Source: an uncultured Schlesneria sp. (GTDB taxonomy: Bacteria; Planctomycetota; Planctomycetia; Planctomycetales; Planctomycetaceae). Taken from it: DNA of 45,057 nt. The DNA lies in NCBI GenBank assembly GCA_903834925.1, contig CAILLA010000149.1, positions 1-45,057 on the forward strand, given 5' to 3'. Positions within the stretch are counted from its first letter, which is position 1. Every line of letters starts with the position of its first letter. Positions 24,836-33,670 of the stretch are shown piece after piece. The notes beneath the pieces are model-generated. The model was not told the origin of the DNA, made no database searches, and was given only the letters and a program-made list of their open reading frames with translations. Made by a program: the position numbers and the translations under genes.

Positions 24836-27274
24836 TCATTTCGCGAAATGGATCGGTAGCTGGGTCTCGGTGATGACTTGTACGTCGTCTTTCAGCTTGC
24901 CGATTGCACGAAATCGCAAGGCCATGTTTGAGGTCGGTTGGAAATTCGGATCGACCTGAATCAGGATGTCAGCGTGCGACTGATCCGGTTTGATTTCCGC
25001 AGGGGTCCCAGTGATCCCGTTGGCTGCCTCGATCAATTCGACTCGCATGGGACCTGAGAACTGACTGGTTCGTTCGAGAATCAGCGGACACCGGATCGTA
25101 CAGCCTGGCGTCACGGTCAGGTCGCGATTTTCCGTTCGCAGTTTTGTCACCGTGGGGAGCGTGCGAATCATGCAGCGCATGGTTGAAACGACCAGCATTG
25201 TTTGCTTCTGGCCAAACTTGTCCTGGAATTCGACGTATCCTTGTGAATAGACATTCGAATGAGCCTGGACATTGATGTGCATTGTTTCCGGCAGATACAG
25301 CGGAAGCATGACCTGTTTTTGATCCTGGGGGATTGTCGTTGTGACAATTTCAATCCCATCCAGATCTTTGATTTGACGATCCGCGACCTGGAGATGGATC
25401 GGTCCGTTAAAACCCTCAAGCCGTTCGATCTCCATGAGGTATGGATAGATCGTTCCTCGATGCGCGTACTGGTAGGCCTCGTTGCAATAGAGTTTAAACA
25501 CGGGCTTGTGAACGACGGTCAATTGTATGTGATCGATTTCTGTCGCACCCACGCCGACTCCATCAACGTCATGGCCGAGATGCGTGGCCGACGCCCGGCG
25601 CAGGATCTGATTGCCGTTGATGTCCGCTCTTCCCTGGATCTTCAATGTCACGTCGCACGAACGTGCCTCGGCGTCGGCGATGAACACGAGTTTTGTGGAC
25701 GTTTTTCCCGTTGCAACTTGTTGCCCTTCGATGCGAATTCCTTCCGGCAGTCCTTCGACACTTAGTTCAATCGGCGCTGTACATCCTCCGAGACGCTCGA
25801 TCGTGACGTCGACTTCGGTTCGTCCCCCTTGAACCACGTTGATCAGATCATTCCTCACCGAAAGTGTGAAATCAGGCACGCTTTCCTGGAGCTGGAGGCG
25901 ATAGATGAACTCCGGACCTCCCTTAATCCCCTGTTGTAAATCGCGGGAACGGATGAAATAGGTTCCATCGGCCGGAGGAGTCCATTCGATTCGAATCATA
26001 CCCCGCGCCGCCTGGACCGCCGATGCGCTTGCCAGAACACCACCATCAGAATTCGTGATCGCAACAACCGGCAACGAAGGGGACCACCTGGGAAAGGGGG
26101 AGCACTCGAGAGTCAGAGGTACATCCTTTCGACCGTTGAATCGGAACCAGTCTTCGTCCGCAATGGTCTCAAATTGTCCATTCATGACCCGTGGCAGGGT
26201 TAGATCCGTGGCCGAGTCGCGTGTATCGTTGCCCGGTGTCTCGACCGCTTCAGGAACGTGGCTAACGGCCAACGGTATTGTATTGGCAATTTGTGAACTG
26301 CGGTGCCAGAAGTCGCCAGCGATGTCTGGAACGGCGACGCGATCAAGCACTGTTTTTCCTGGGCCACGGCCAGACAACGTCAGAAACGCAATCTCAAATG
26401 TTGTTCCCGCCTGGCCACCGGCAGGAAACGCGAATTGGGCGATCGGCGTGGTCGAAATCGTCATTCGATACACATAACTGGGACCGCCCCGATAAGTGAC
26501 GTTGGAAATGAGCAGTTGGTACTCACCCGTCGACTCGGCCTGGAAGGCAATCACGGGATCAGAGCCGATTCGTGATTCGTTCACCAAAATGCGATCCCCA
26601 CCGGGACCGAACACTTGAACAATCGGATCAAGGGCCGAGCCGAGTCGCGTTGCAGTCACATCAATGCTGACAAGATCACCCGCCTTGGCTTCGAAACGGA
26701 AATAATCGAGATCGCTTTCGCCTGCAATCTGGCCATTGATCGTGACCGGCAACTCAACACGCTCTGCCCGGTTGGGGAGCGAATTCGGTTCTGTTTCCCG
26801 GAATTCGGGAAGATCCCCCACAATAAACGGTCGCCCCCCCGTACCGCCGCGAGCGCAACTCAACCGCCAGATCTTCAACCCCAGGGGAGCATCGTCAGCA
26901 ATCTCAATTTGTGACTCCCATTCCCGTGGAGCGGTCGTCGGCTGCTCACTGGGCTTACGGCGAGGTGATGTGGCATAGTTGCCGGTTGCCGTGTTTCCTA
27001 ATTCCAAGGGGGCTGAGACACCGTCACCAAACAGGCGAAAGCGAGTTCCCGGTGGCAGGCATTCACCCCCAACGCGAACGTCCACTTTCGTTCCTCGTCG
27101 TCCACCTGCGGGGAAGATATGAGTGCTGGTGGGATCGGTGGGGACTTGTTGGGCATTCACATTCTGCGTGATCACAACCGAGCAAATGATAACGCCGCAG
27201 AAACGCAACGTTCGTCGCCATGTGGCACGAACGCCTTTGTTCGCGCGTCCAAGGTTGGTCTGATTGTCGATCAT
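24836..27274 (-). CDS. Exported protein with pre-peptidase C-terminal (PPC) domains
   Basis: The product has 812 residues with an N-terminal signal (hydrophobic FCGVIICSVVITQNVNAQ, about 25-42). A beta-rich domain starts at PTSTHIFPAGGRRGTKVDVR. A first PPC domain lies at about 155-275 (ETEPNSLPNRAE, then DLDYFRFEAKAGDLVSIDVT and STGEYQLLISN). A second PPC-like domain lies at about 345-460 (DEDWFRFNGRKDVPLTLECS, DGTYFIRSRD). Ig/NEW3-like beta domains follow to the C-terminus. This type of protein is commonly encoded with PSD1 and DUF1501 genes in planctomycetes; it is the last gene of that operon, 110 bp after the DUF1501 gene. Its role is unknown, probably a periplasmic or surface binding protein. 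Confidence 0.85.
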   Translation of the reverse strand: MIDNQTNLGRANKGVRATWRRTLRFCGVIICSVVITQNVNAQQVPTDPTSTHIFPAGGRRGTKVDVRVGGECLPPGTRFRLFGDGVSAPLELGNTATGNYATSPRRKPSEQPTTAPREWESQIEIADDAPLGLKIWRLSCARGGTGGRPFIVGDLPEFRETEPNSLPNRAERVELPVTINGQIAGESDLDYFRFEAKAGDLVSIDVTATRLGSALDPIVQVFGPGGDRILVNESRIGSDPVIAFQAESTGEYQLLISNVTYRGGPSYVYRMTISTTPIAQFAFPAGGQAGTTFEIAFLTLSGRGPGKTVLDRVAVPDIAGDFWHRSSQIANTIPLAVSHVPEAVETPGNDTRDSATDLTLPRVMNGQFETIADEDWFRFNGRKDVPLTLECSPFPRWSPSLPVVAITNSDGGVLASASAVQAARGMIRIEWTPPADGTYFIRSRDLQQGIKGGPEFIYRLQLQESVPDFTLSVRNDLINVVQGGRTEVDVTIERLGGCTAPIELSVEGLPEGIRIEGQQVATGKTSTKLVFIADAEARSCDVTLKIQGRADINGNQILRRASATHLGHDVDGVGVGATEIDHIQLTVVHKPVFKLYCNEAYQYAHRGTIYPYLMEIERLEGFNGPIHLQVADRQIKDLDGIEIVTTTIPQDQKQVMLPLYLPETMHINVQAHSNVYSQGYVEFQDKFGQKQTMLVVSTMRCMIRTLPTVTKLRTENRDLTVTPGCTIRCPLILERTSQFSGPMRVELIEAANGITGTPAEIKPDQSHADILIQVDPNFQPTSNMALRFRAIGKLKDDVQVITETQLPIHFAK

Positions 27275-27384
27275 GATTTCTCGAAGATCTGAGTTTGCCG
27301 ATTGTCATCGCTGACGAATCATTGTGTTCGTGTTACGTCGTTGTTGGGAATTGCACAACAAATGGAGGCGAACCCGGTTGATGG

Positions 27385-28722
27385 TTACAAGAACAGTTCA
27401 TGCACGGCACGCCCACCTCCTGCCAGTTGTACCGGACGCCCCAGTGGAGTGTGCAACGTCAAATCCGGGTCGATACCGATTGCCGTCAGTATCGTCGCTG
27501 CCATATCGGATGGCGTGATTGGCCGATCGATGACACTCGCCGCCTGCTTGTCGGTCGCACCAATTGTCAGTCCCCGCTTCAGACCTCCACCCGCCATGAC
27601 AATGGAAAACGCTTGCGGCCAGTGGTCCCGGCCAGCCATGACGTTGATTCGCGGCGTCCGACCAAACTCGGTCGTGAGCACAACGAGTGTGGAATCGAGT
27701 TGTCCGCGTTCATCCAGATCATTCAACAAGGCGGCGAATCCTTGATCGAGGGCGGGCACGAGCAGATCGCGTAGGCTCTCGGTATTTTTCCGATGAGTGT
27801 CCCAATGGCCATTCTCGATTGTCACGAATCGACAACCCGCCTCGACCAGACGTCGGGCGAGAAGGCAGCATTGTCCAACGCTGGTCATTCCATAGGCCTC
27901 GCGCGTCGCCAGGCTTTCGCGATCAATATCAAAAGCCTGCCTGGCCGCGTTACTCGTCATCAATTGATACGCCTTGTCATAGAACGTATCAAGCGATTGT
28001 TCTTGCCGGCTGAGTGTTTCCACCGGCTGTTCGAATCGATTCATGACTCGCAGAGCCGATTGTCGGCGAAGGCTACGATCGCTGTTGACACCTTCGGGCA
28101 AAACGATGTCCCGGACAGAAAAGTCGGGGGCAGCGGGGTCGGCCTCAATAACGAACGGAGCATAGCTTGGTCCCAGAAACGAAGGTCCGCCACTATTCAG
28201 AAAATTGGGAACCGACACATAAGGGGGGAAGGACCCGGTGTTTCGACCGAGCCTGGCCACCATCGAGCCAAATGACGGGTGCATATTGTTATTGGTGACG
28301 TTGCGATTGAAGTTTCCTCCGAAACCGGGATGTTGGCCCGTCATCATCACATGGTAACCCGCCGTATGATCGGGATCGCCGTGCGTCAGGCTGCGAAGGA
28401 TCGCCAGTTTGTCGGTGACTCCGGCGACGTGAGGCAGGATCTCTGAGACCTCTATTCCAGGCACCTTGGAATTGATCGGTAGAAAATCACCGCGAATCTC
28501 GGCAGGAGCCTCGGGCTTCATGTCCCACAAATCCTGATGAGCCATTCCGCCAATGATGAAAATGAAGATGCAGTTGACGTCCTTTTTCGACTTCCCTTCG
28601 GCACCGCTGGCCCGTTGAAGCCGGATGATCTCTGCAAGGCTCAATCCACCTAATGACCCCGTGCGCAGAAATCCGCGTCGATCAATTCCATCACGAAATG
28701 GTGGTAGCATGACTGGGCTCAT
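27385..28722 (-). CDS. DUF1501 protein (Tat-exported, sulfatase/alkaline-phosphatase-like fold)
   Basis: The product has 445 residues. A twin-arginine signal (DRRGFLRTGSLGGLSLAEII) lies at the N-terminus. DUF1501 motifs include FIIGGMAHQDLWDMKPEAP, the HGDPDHTAGYHVMMTGQHPG region, ENGHWDTH, and TTEFGRTPRIN followed by GRDHWP. These are conserved His/Asp sites of a fold related to alkaline phosphatase and sulfatase. The ATG overlaps the stop of the PSD1 gene by 4 nt (ATGA), the usual arrangement of this pair in planctomycetes. Substrate unknown; a role in extracellular organic-matter breakdown is often suspected for the pair. Confidence 0.93.
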   Translation of the reverse strand: MSPVMLPPFRDGIDRRGFLRTGSLGGLSLAEIIRLQRASGAEGKSKKDVNCIFIFIIGGMAHQDLWDMKPEAPAEIRGDFLPINSKVPGIEVSEILPHVAGVTDKLAILRSLTHGDPDHTAGYHVMMTGQHPGFGGNFNRNVTNNNMHPSFGSMVARLGRNTGSFPPYVSVPNFLNSGGPSFLGPSYAPFVIEADPAAPDFSVRDIVLPEGVNSDRSLRRQSALRVMNRFEQPVETLSRQEQSLDTFYDKAYQLMTSNAARQAFDIDRESLATREAYGMTSVGQCCLLARRLVEAGCRFVTIENGHWDTHRKNTESLRDLLVPALDQGFAALLNDLDERGQLDSTLVVLTTEFGRTPRINVMAGRDHWPQAFSIVMAGGGLKRGLTIGATDKQAASVIDRPITPSDMAATILTAIGIDPDLTLHTPLGRPVQLAGGGRAVHELFL

Positions 28723-31190
28723 TTCACGAATAAGAAGTCATAAGAATTCAAAAGCGACCAGAGGAAATCTTCCGCCGCCTGTTTTCGGGGGGATCCGGCA
28801 AATAGTGTTTGGGCGACCTGTCGCTCCGGACCCCTCGGCATCCGACCTACCGCAGCAAGACAAAGCTCATCAATCATCGCGTCATTGTCGAGGTTGGAAA
28901 TTTTCAGAAGCTGAGCCACTCGCCCGGTTGGACTGGTGACCTTGGACTCGACCTCGGGTGCATTCATCAGATGTAGAGCCTGAGACATCGTCGGTTCGCT
29001 GGACCGACCGCACTCACACGGACTCGTTCTTTCAGGGCGGCCGAAAATCTCCAGAAAATACGACGGCAGTCGATTGTCCCAAAGCTCGATGGCCCGAGTT
29101 TTCGGAGGTCGACCAGGAAACGATTCCGGTTCGCCCGTCACGTGACTGATCGCATCCAGTAGCACTTCTGCGGGTAATCGTTTCACATAATGGTGCGAAA
29201 AATCCTGCTCGTCATCTTGATTGGTTTCATTCGTCGCGCTGGCAAGTTGATAGCTGCGCGAGTTGGCAATCAACCGCATCAATTTCTTGAGGTCAAAGTT
29301 TCCCTCGACCATCTGTGCTGCGAGCCACGCCATCAATGGTTCATTGGTGGGAGGATTCGTGGATCGCAAATCATCTTCGGGTTCAACGATTCCTCGTCCG
29401 AAAAAATGTTTCCACAGTCGATTCGACACCAGTCGGGCAAACCAGGGATTGTCGTCGGCCACGAGCCATTGTGCGAAGACGCGTCGTGGATCAGTCGCCG
29501 TGTCCGTGACGATGTTGCCATCGAGGGGTCGAGTTGGAACAAGCCTGTTCGACAACGGAATGCGAGTTTCTTTCAAGCCAGAATGGTAAACGAACACTCG
29601 CCCCGGTGCGATTGGCTTCCGTTCGACACCGTTGAAGAAACCGACCAGGCCGTAAAAATCGTCCTGCGACCAGTGTTCGAAGGGATGATGATGGCACTGG
29701 GCACACTCCATCCGCACGCCGAGAAATGCCTGACTGACAGTTCGAGCGAGTTCTTCGTTGGTCTCGACCGCACGGTAAAGATTGGCCGGACCATTCGTAC
29801 CAGAATTTCCTGTCGCCGTGATTAACTCAAAAACCCATTGGTCATAAGGCCGGTTGCGTGCAAACTGGTCGCGCAACCAGTGATGCAGTTCATACGCCCC
29901 GCGTTCGCCCAGCTTCTGGCGATCGACCATCAGAATGTCAGACCAGATCAGCGCCCAATAGTCCGCAAATTCGGGCCGTTCAAGGACCAGGTCGATCCAT
30001 ACCGACCGCTTGTTGTGTCGAGTGTCGGCCAGGAACTCACGCACTTCTTCCGGTGATGGAAGCGTGCCAATCACGTTCAGGAACAGTCTTCTTAAAAAGG
30101 TGGCATCGTCGGCAAGTTCCGCGGGTACGATTCGCATTTTCCGCAGTTTTGCAGCCACGAGGTGATCAATATCATTCTGCGGAGCGAATTCGAAGGACGG
30201 TGAAATCTTCGACCGAGGAACCTGCAACCGGACACTGCCGACCTGTCCCATATAGTGAACCGTAATCGCCGCTTCGCCGGGGACTTGCCCGACTCTGACA
30301 AGTCCATGCCGGTCGACCTCAACGACCTGCGTCGCATTCGACACATAGCCTGCGGCATCTGTGACGTCGCGAGTTTGTCCATCGGAGTAATGTGCGGTCG
30401 CCAGGATCTGCTGTTGAGCTCCAAACTCCATCACGCGTTCGGTTGGGCTGACCGTCAACTTCACCAGTGTGCGCGATCCGGGCTGGTCGGGCGGCATCCC
30501 CTGTCGAATCCACGCTTCCAGGATTTCATAGTCCGGCGAACCTGGCTTGACCCGCTGTCCACCGCCGTGTGGCGAAGCCCCCGTCGCTTTCTTTAACAGG
30601 AGACTCGACGCGGGATTTGCGGCAAACAATCGGCGTCCGCGTCCCTCTTTGACCAGGGCATCAAAGTCGGCATCCTTGTCGAACCCGAAGATGGAAAGTT
30701 TAAATCCGTTTTGTCCCGATGCCTTTCCATGACAACCGCCGCCGTTACAACCGAGTTTTGAAAAGAGCGGCAGCAGGTCATTCACAAAGTCGATCCGACG
30801 TTCCTCGGACAAATTCTGCACTCGAACGGGAACAGTGGCCTCCAAGTCTTCGTATTTGACGAGAAGCAGAGACTCTCCATCGGCCAATCCGACGGCGACA
30901 CCATCGGCCAGTCGAACGATTTCGCGGTTTCTGCTTTCGTAATGAACTCGACGGGAAATATCGATGAGCTGTCCGTCGGATCGCATGGCCGTGACCAGCA
31001 AACGCTGCATGCGGTTCGCCCCGCGTAACGTGATCGATGACGGTTCCACGGTGATCCGTTCAATCATCCCCGTGTCATCGGCCAAACCATCTGTTATCGG
31101 ACCCCAGCAACAGAACGCGAACACAACAAAGAAACCGACCCATCGGCTCGTTAAGGGGCGGTCAATTGTTTTTGATCTCAGCATCGTCAT
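28719..31190 (-). CDS. PSD1/PSCyt protein: Big-like, cytochrome-like, DUF1549 and DUF1553 domains
   Basis: The product has 823 residues with a signal peptide (about 17-38). An immunoglobulin-like region (about 43-125) is followed by a haem-type motif KLGCNGGGCHGKASGQ, a CX4CH spacing (C148, C153, H154). A second Big-like region lies at about 245-325. The DUF1549 domain (about 340-535) ends with a canonical CxxCH (C496, C499, H500, MECAQCHHHPFE). The DUF1553 domain follows to about residue 800 (RLVSNRLWKHFFGRGIVEPE, DFLWSLLNSYDFLFVK). These are planctomycete-specific exported cytochrome-like proteins. It is the first gene of the operon with DUF1501 and PPC genes. Covalent haem attachment at the CX4CH site is uncertain. 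Confidence 0.93.
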   Translation of the reverse strand: MTMLRSKTIDRPLTSRWVGFFVVFAFCCWGPITDGLADDTGMIERITVEPSSITLRGANRMQRLLVTAMRSDGQLIDISRRVHYESRNREIVRLADGVAVGLADGESLLLVKYEDLEATVPVRVQNLSEERRIDFVNDLLPLFSKLGCNGGGCHGKASGQNGFKLSIFGFDKDADFDALVKEGRGRRLFAANPASSLLLKKATGASPHGGGQRVKPGSPDYEILEAWIRQGMPPDQPGSRTLVKLTVSPTERVMEFGAQQQILATAHYSDGQTRDVTDAAGYVSNATQVVEVDRHGLVRVGQVPGEAAITVHYMGQVGSVRLQVPRSKISPSFEFAPQNDIDHLVAAKLRKMRIVPAELADDATFLRRLFLNVIGTLPSPEEVREFLADTRHNKRSVWIDLVLERPEFADYWALIWSDILMVDRQKLGERGAYELHHWLRDQFARNRPYDQWVFELITATGNSGTNGPANLYRAVETNEELARTVSQAFLGVRMECAQCHHHPFEHWSQDDFYGLVGFFNGVERKPIAPGRVFVYHSGLKETRIPLSNRLVPTRPLDGNIVTDTATDPRRVFAQWLVADDNPWFARLVSNRLWKHFFGRGIVEPEDDLRSTNPPTNEPLMAWLAAQMVEGNFDLKKLMRLIANSRSYQLASATNETNQDDEQDFSHHYVKRLPAEVLLDAISHVTGEPESFPGRPPKTRAIELWDNRLPSYFLEIFGRPERTSPCECGRSSEPTMSQALHLMNAPEVESKVTSPTGRVAQLLKISNLDNDAMIDELCLAAVGRMPRGPERQVAQTLFAGSPRKQAAEDFLWSLLNSYDFLFVK

Positions 31191-31390
31191 GACTTTAGAT
31201 TAGCAATCCAACATTTTGCATTACCCAACCGACGAAAAAAGCGGATCAGACCTGCGAGCCGACGATTCGTTTATTCGAAAATATGTTCGCAACCACAAGA
31301 ACAAAATCGTTCGCAATACAGATCACTGCACGTTGATGCATTGACAGGATAGCATAATGATCATTCGACGCAATGCGGTACGAACGAAGG

Positions 31391-31460
31391 AAACGCGCAC
31401 GCCATTAACAGCGTCAGCGTCTCGACTTTTCGATGCCATCCTTTGAAGAACTCAAGCATG
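31391..31460 (-). pseudogene. Decayed N-terminus of a FRGWRR-family gene
   Basis: From ATG 31460 the minus strand reads MLEFFKGWHRKVETLTLLMA and then CAFPSFVP. This matches the family start M.EFFRGWRRK.G.LTL.MACVFMAG. After about 28 codons similarity is lost. It lies about 10 kb from the main cluster, beside a RAYT remnant. Confidence 0.6.
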
Positions 31461-31528
31461 ATTCACGCTCGCTCGTCGGAAATGGGTTCGGTAAATTTCT
31501 TTTGAGTCGCTTCATGGGGTTTAAGTAC

Positions 31529-31686
31529 GCTCAAATCCGCTTCGGGAAATTATAGAGCATCTCTTTCACGCAGTTTTCAAACGCCGAGTTTTCCGCAGGC
31601 TTCCGAAACAACGTCTGCCGCCCATCTCCACGATTTAACACGTGAAAGACCATTCCACCGGGAGCAACGCGACTGATTCTTGGGAT
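31529..31686 (-). pseudogene. Decayed RAYT transposase, 5' part (repeat copy 2)
   Basis: The minus strand at 31686 carries ATC in place of the ATG of copy 1, then PRISRVAPGGMVFHVLNRGD, GRQTLFRKPA, and a stop where copy 1 has Cys (MRICAY becomes KRI-stop). The HUH motif is gone. The leader segment to 31742 is also shared with 195-254. It is a dead copy of the element at 1-194, in the same orientation. Confidence 0.75.
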
Positions 31687-31747
31687 GATGCCAATTGAGC
31701 CTTTCGCATGCTGTCGATTTCGTCAATAAAGGCCCCGTCCCCTGGTC

Positions 31748-31951
31748 CGTATTCTGGCGGACGAACGGGAGTTTCTGTTAACAGGTCATTCGCACATCCC
31801 AAGTGATTTGAGTGAAGGAGGTGTTCGCAGGATTAACCCAGGTGCAATTCACCGCGCAGAACGATTTACTGTTGCCCTGCTCGACTTGGCAAACGGAAAG
31901 CTTGAGTTAATAGAAGTGCCGATCTCGCGATTGAGGCGAACAATTCAGTGA
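31748..31951 (+). pseudogene. 3' end of a metallophosphoesterase (YfcE-like), truncated
   Basis: The frame reads ILADEREFLLTGHSHIPSDL, then GGVRRINPGAIHRAERFTVA, and ends with TGA at 31949-31951. The GHSH metal-binding motif followed by (I/V)NPGS/A and an LDL..G.L strand is the C-terminal signature of calcineurin-like phosphodiesterases. Everything 5' of this is missing: similarity begins where the RAYT-linked repeat ends (about 31742). The truncation was probably caused by that element. The other intergenic sequence in 31191-31528 shows only the FRGWRR remnant. Confidence 0.65.
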
Positions 31952-31960
31952 ACTCGCCCC

Positions 31961-31978
31961 TTAGTCACTGGTGACTAA
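31961..31978. promoter_or_regulatory. 18-bp palindrome, possible operator
   Basis: TTAGTCACTGGTGACTAA has 8-bp arms around a 2-bp centre. It lies about 80 bp upstream of the gene starting at 32060. Its size and symmetry are like a dimeric repressor site, but no regulator gene is adjacent. A short GC stem (GCCCG 32002-32006 with CGGGC 32017-32021) lies between it and the start. Confidence 0.4.
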
Positions 31979-32059
31979 TTGTTGTAGTATTTTGTCTGGA
32001 AGCCCGTGTTTTTTTGCGGGCAAATTACCTTGAACGTTTGGCGGAGGAGGAGGTCGCGA

Positions 32060-32515
32060 ATGGAGAGTTCGGCCTTGGAACAAGATCTGCATGAACTCGA
32101 CGTAATCGGCGGGTACGACCAGGACATCGGTGAAGACACGGTTCGTCGCACACTCCCCGAATGGGACGTAGCAGCGGTGAAGAAGCTGACCAACCGTGAA
32201 CAAGTTCGTCAATACCTGATGTCGCTTCCCGACGACTTTCTGATCAAAACTTACCGCCACATCCAATACCGCCTCCTATCAGACGGCACGGCTTGGGATT
32301 TTTACGGGTTCGCTTTCGTTCGCCGAAATTTGGAGGGGCCTGTGAGCGTAGACGCCGCCCAAGTGACAGCACTTCCACAGGTCGATGCCCAAACCGAGCA
32401 AGATTATGCTATGGGTTGGCGACCGCTCGGGCCGCCAAAGGTCACGGAGAACCCATGCCCGAAATGTTATGGGCATGGCGTCTGCAGTTGTTGCCTGGGA
32501 ACTGGAAGCGCGTAG
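32060..32515 (+). CDS. Protein with C-terminal twin CxxCxGxG zinc motif, 151 aa
   Basis: ATG 32060 is chosen because GGAGGAGGAGGT lies just upstream. Residues 1-115 are soluble and mostly helical (DIGEDTVRRTLPEWDVAAVK, TNREQVRQYLMSLPDDFLIK). The last 20 residues hold CPKCYGHGVCSCCLGTGS: two CxxCxGxG motifs in tandem, the zinc-binding signature of the DnaJ central domain, here reduced to one pair. A role in binding unfolded protein or in redox/zinc chemistry is possible. The N-terminal family is not recognised, and nothing in the neighbourhood indicates its partner. Confidence 0.65.
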   Translation: MESSALEQDLHELDVIGGYDQDIGEDTVRRTLPEWDVAAVKKLTNREQVRQYLMSLPDDFLIKTYRHIQYRLLSDGTAWDFYGFAFVRRNLEGPVSVDAAQVTALPQVDAQTEQDYAMGWRPLGPPKVTENPCPKCYGHGVCSCCLGTGSA

Positions 32516-32703
32516 CATGCAGAACCAGTCATCCGATCGGACACCCCGTAGGGTACAGGTTAATGTGGTCGTTGAAATCAACGTCCACTGCCGCCGTGTT
32601 AACTTGGCTGTTTTCTCTGAAAAAACGGGGAACAATTTGTGCCGGATGTTCGTCTATCATTAAAAGACAACTTCTAATTCCAACTGCTTTTGGAGCAATC
32701 ACG

Positions 32704-33192
32704 GTGAAACAGGCAAACGCCATTCTGGTCGCAATTGTTTTCTTTTCGACAGCCTGTCTTTACGCGGACTACACTGTAGAAAACAGAGGATCATGGCCCA
32801 GCGACTGGCCGAAGGAACTGGAGTCACTCCGAAAACAATCACGAACGCTGGAAGGACCGCTTCATCCATCGTTACATTATGCGATTCCGTTCACAAAGCG
32901 GGATGAGTTTGAGGCTGCCTGGCCGAACATCCTGAAGGTCAAGACGAAACGGGCGCCGATCGTTCTGCGGCGCGGCCCAAGCTTTTGGTTTGAAAACAAG
33001 AAGCATTCTGGGGTATGCGTCCATACACCGCCTGAGGGTCAAGCCCGGATCTCCGACAAAAAGGATGCGAAAGGAAATTGGGAAGATACCATTTACATCG
33101 AGTTGATTGTGGATGGCGAAATCGTCGACCTGAACCGAATCTTGCTGCCACCAGACACACCGATCATCGACGAGCGTTTCAAAAATGATTAG
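32704..33192 (+). CDS. Exported hypothetical protein, 162 aa
   Basis: The start is GTG 32704, with TTTGGAG about 8 nt upstream; the open frame extends back to 32293, but that part overlaps the previous gene and is not protein-like. A signal peptide is clear (NAILVAIVFFSTACLYADYT). The mature part has SWPSDWPKELESLRKQSRTL, HYAIPFTKRDEFEAAWPNIL and a C-terminal beta segment (TIYIELIVDGEIVDLNRILL). It looks like a periplasmic or secreted protein of a small planctomycete family. The function is unknown. The next gene starts 20 bp downstream. Confidence 0.65.
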   Translation: MKQANAILVAIVFFSTACLYADYTVENRGSWPSDWPKELESLRKQSRTLEGPLHPSLHYAIPFTKRDEFEAAWPNILKVKTKRAPIVLRRGPSFWFENKKHSGVCVHTPPEGQARISDKKDAKGNWEDTIYIELIVDGEIVDLNRILLPPDTPIIDERFKND

Positions 33193-33211
33193 TTATTTGC
33201 AAAGAGGAGCA

Positions 33212-33523
33212 ATGATGACGCGATTGCAAAAGAATCTGAAACGCCGCCTCGCCGTTGCCATCGCAGGGATGGTCTTCGTTGGCACGACTGCGATTGCCTT
33301 GGCAATTCGACACTCCGATCCAACACCGCTGTCGGACGACGAGACACTTAGTATAAAAAATGCGATTCACGCAATTGCTACGGGCAATATTAGTAACATG
33401 AAACAAAATCGAGACGGCAGCGTTACCGCGTTTGTTGCCAGCGGTTCGCATCACAAACAAACTGTTGTCGCTGCAAAAGTTGGCGAAAAATGGACCGTTT
33501 CAGTAGCCAGGGTATACTTCTAG
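33212..33523 (+). CDS. Small exported or membrane-anchored hypothetical protein, 103 aa
   Basis: ATG 33212 follows AAAGAGGAGCA, a strong ribosome-binding site; an upstream ATG (33185) is less likely. A basic N-terminus (TRLQKNLKRR) precedes one hydrophobic helix (LAVAIAGMVFVGTTAIALAI). The remaining 60 residues are a polar alpha/beta stretch ending KVGEKWTVSVARVYF. It is 19 nt from the stop of the preceding exported protein, so the two probably form an operon. The function is unknown. Confidence 0.6.
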   Translation: MMTRLQKNLKRRLAVAIAGMVFVGTTAIALAIRHSDPTPLSDDETLSIKNAIHAIATGNISNMKQNRDGSVTAFVASGSHHKQTVVAAKVGEKWTVSVARVYF

Positions 33524-33670
33524 ACAAGGATAACTCAAGGGACAAGTTGTGCAACGGGACGGATGACAGCGTTGTTTAGATGTGTGGATATAGGACATTT
33601 GACGTAAACTCAAGCCAAATATACAGCAGTGCCATTCGTTCCTGACACTTTTTCTTCGTTGCGCTTTTGT

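Noticed and set aside
32293-32703. N-terminal extension of the exported 162-aa protein
   Set aside because: It overlaps the 32060-32515 gene in another frame. The signal peptide and a GGAG site support GTG 32704 as the start.
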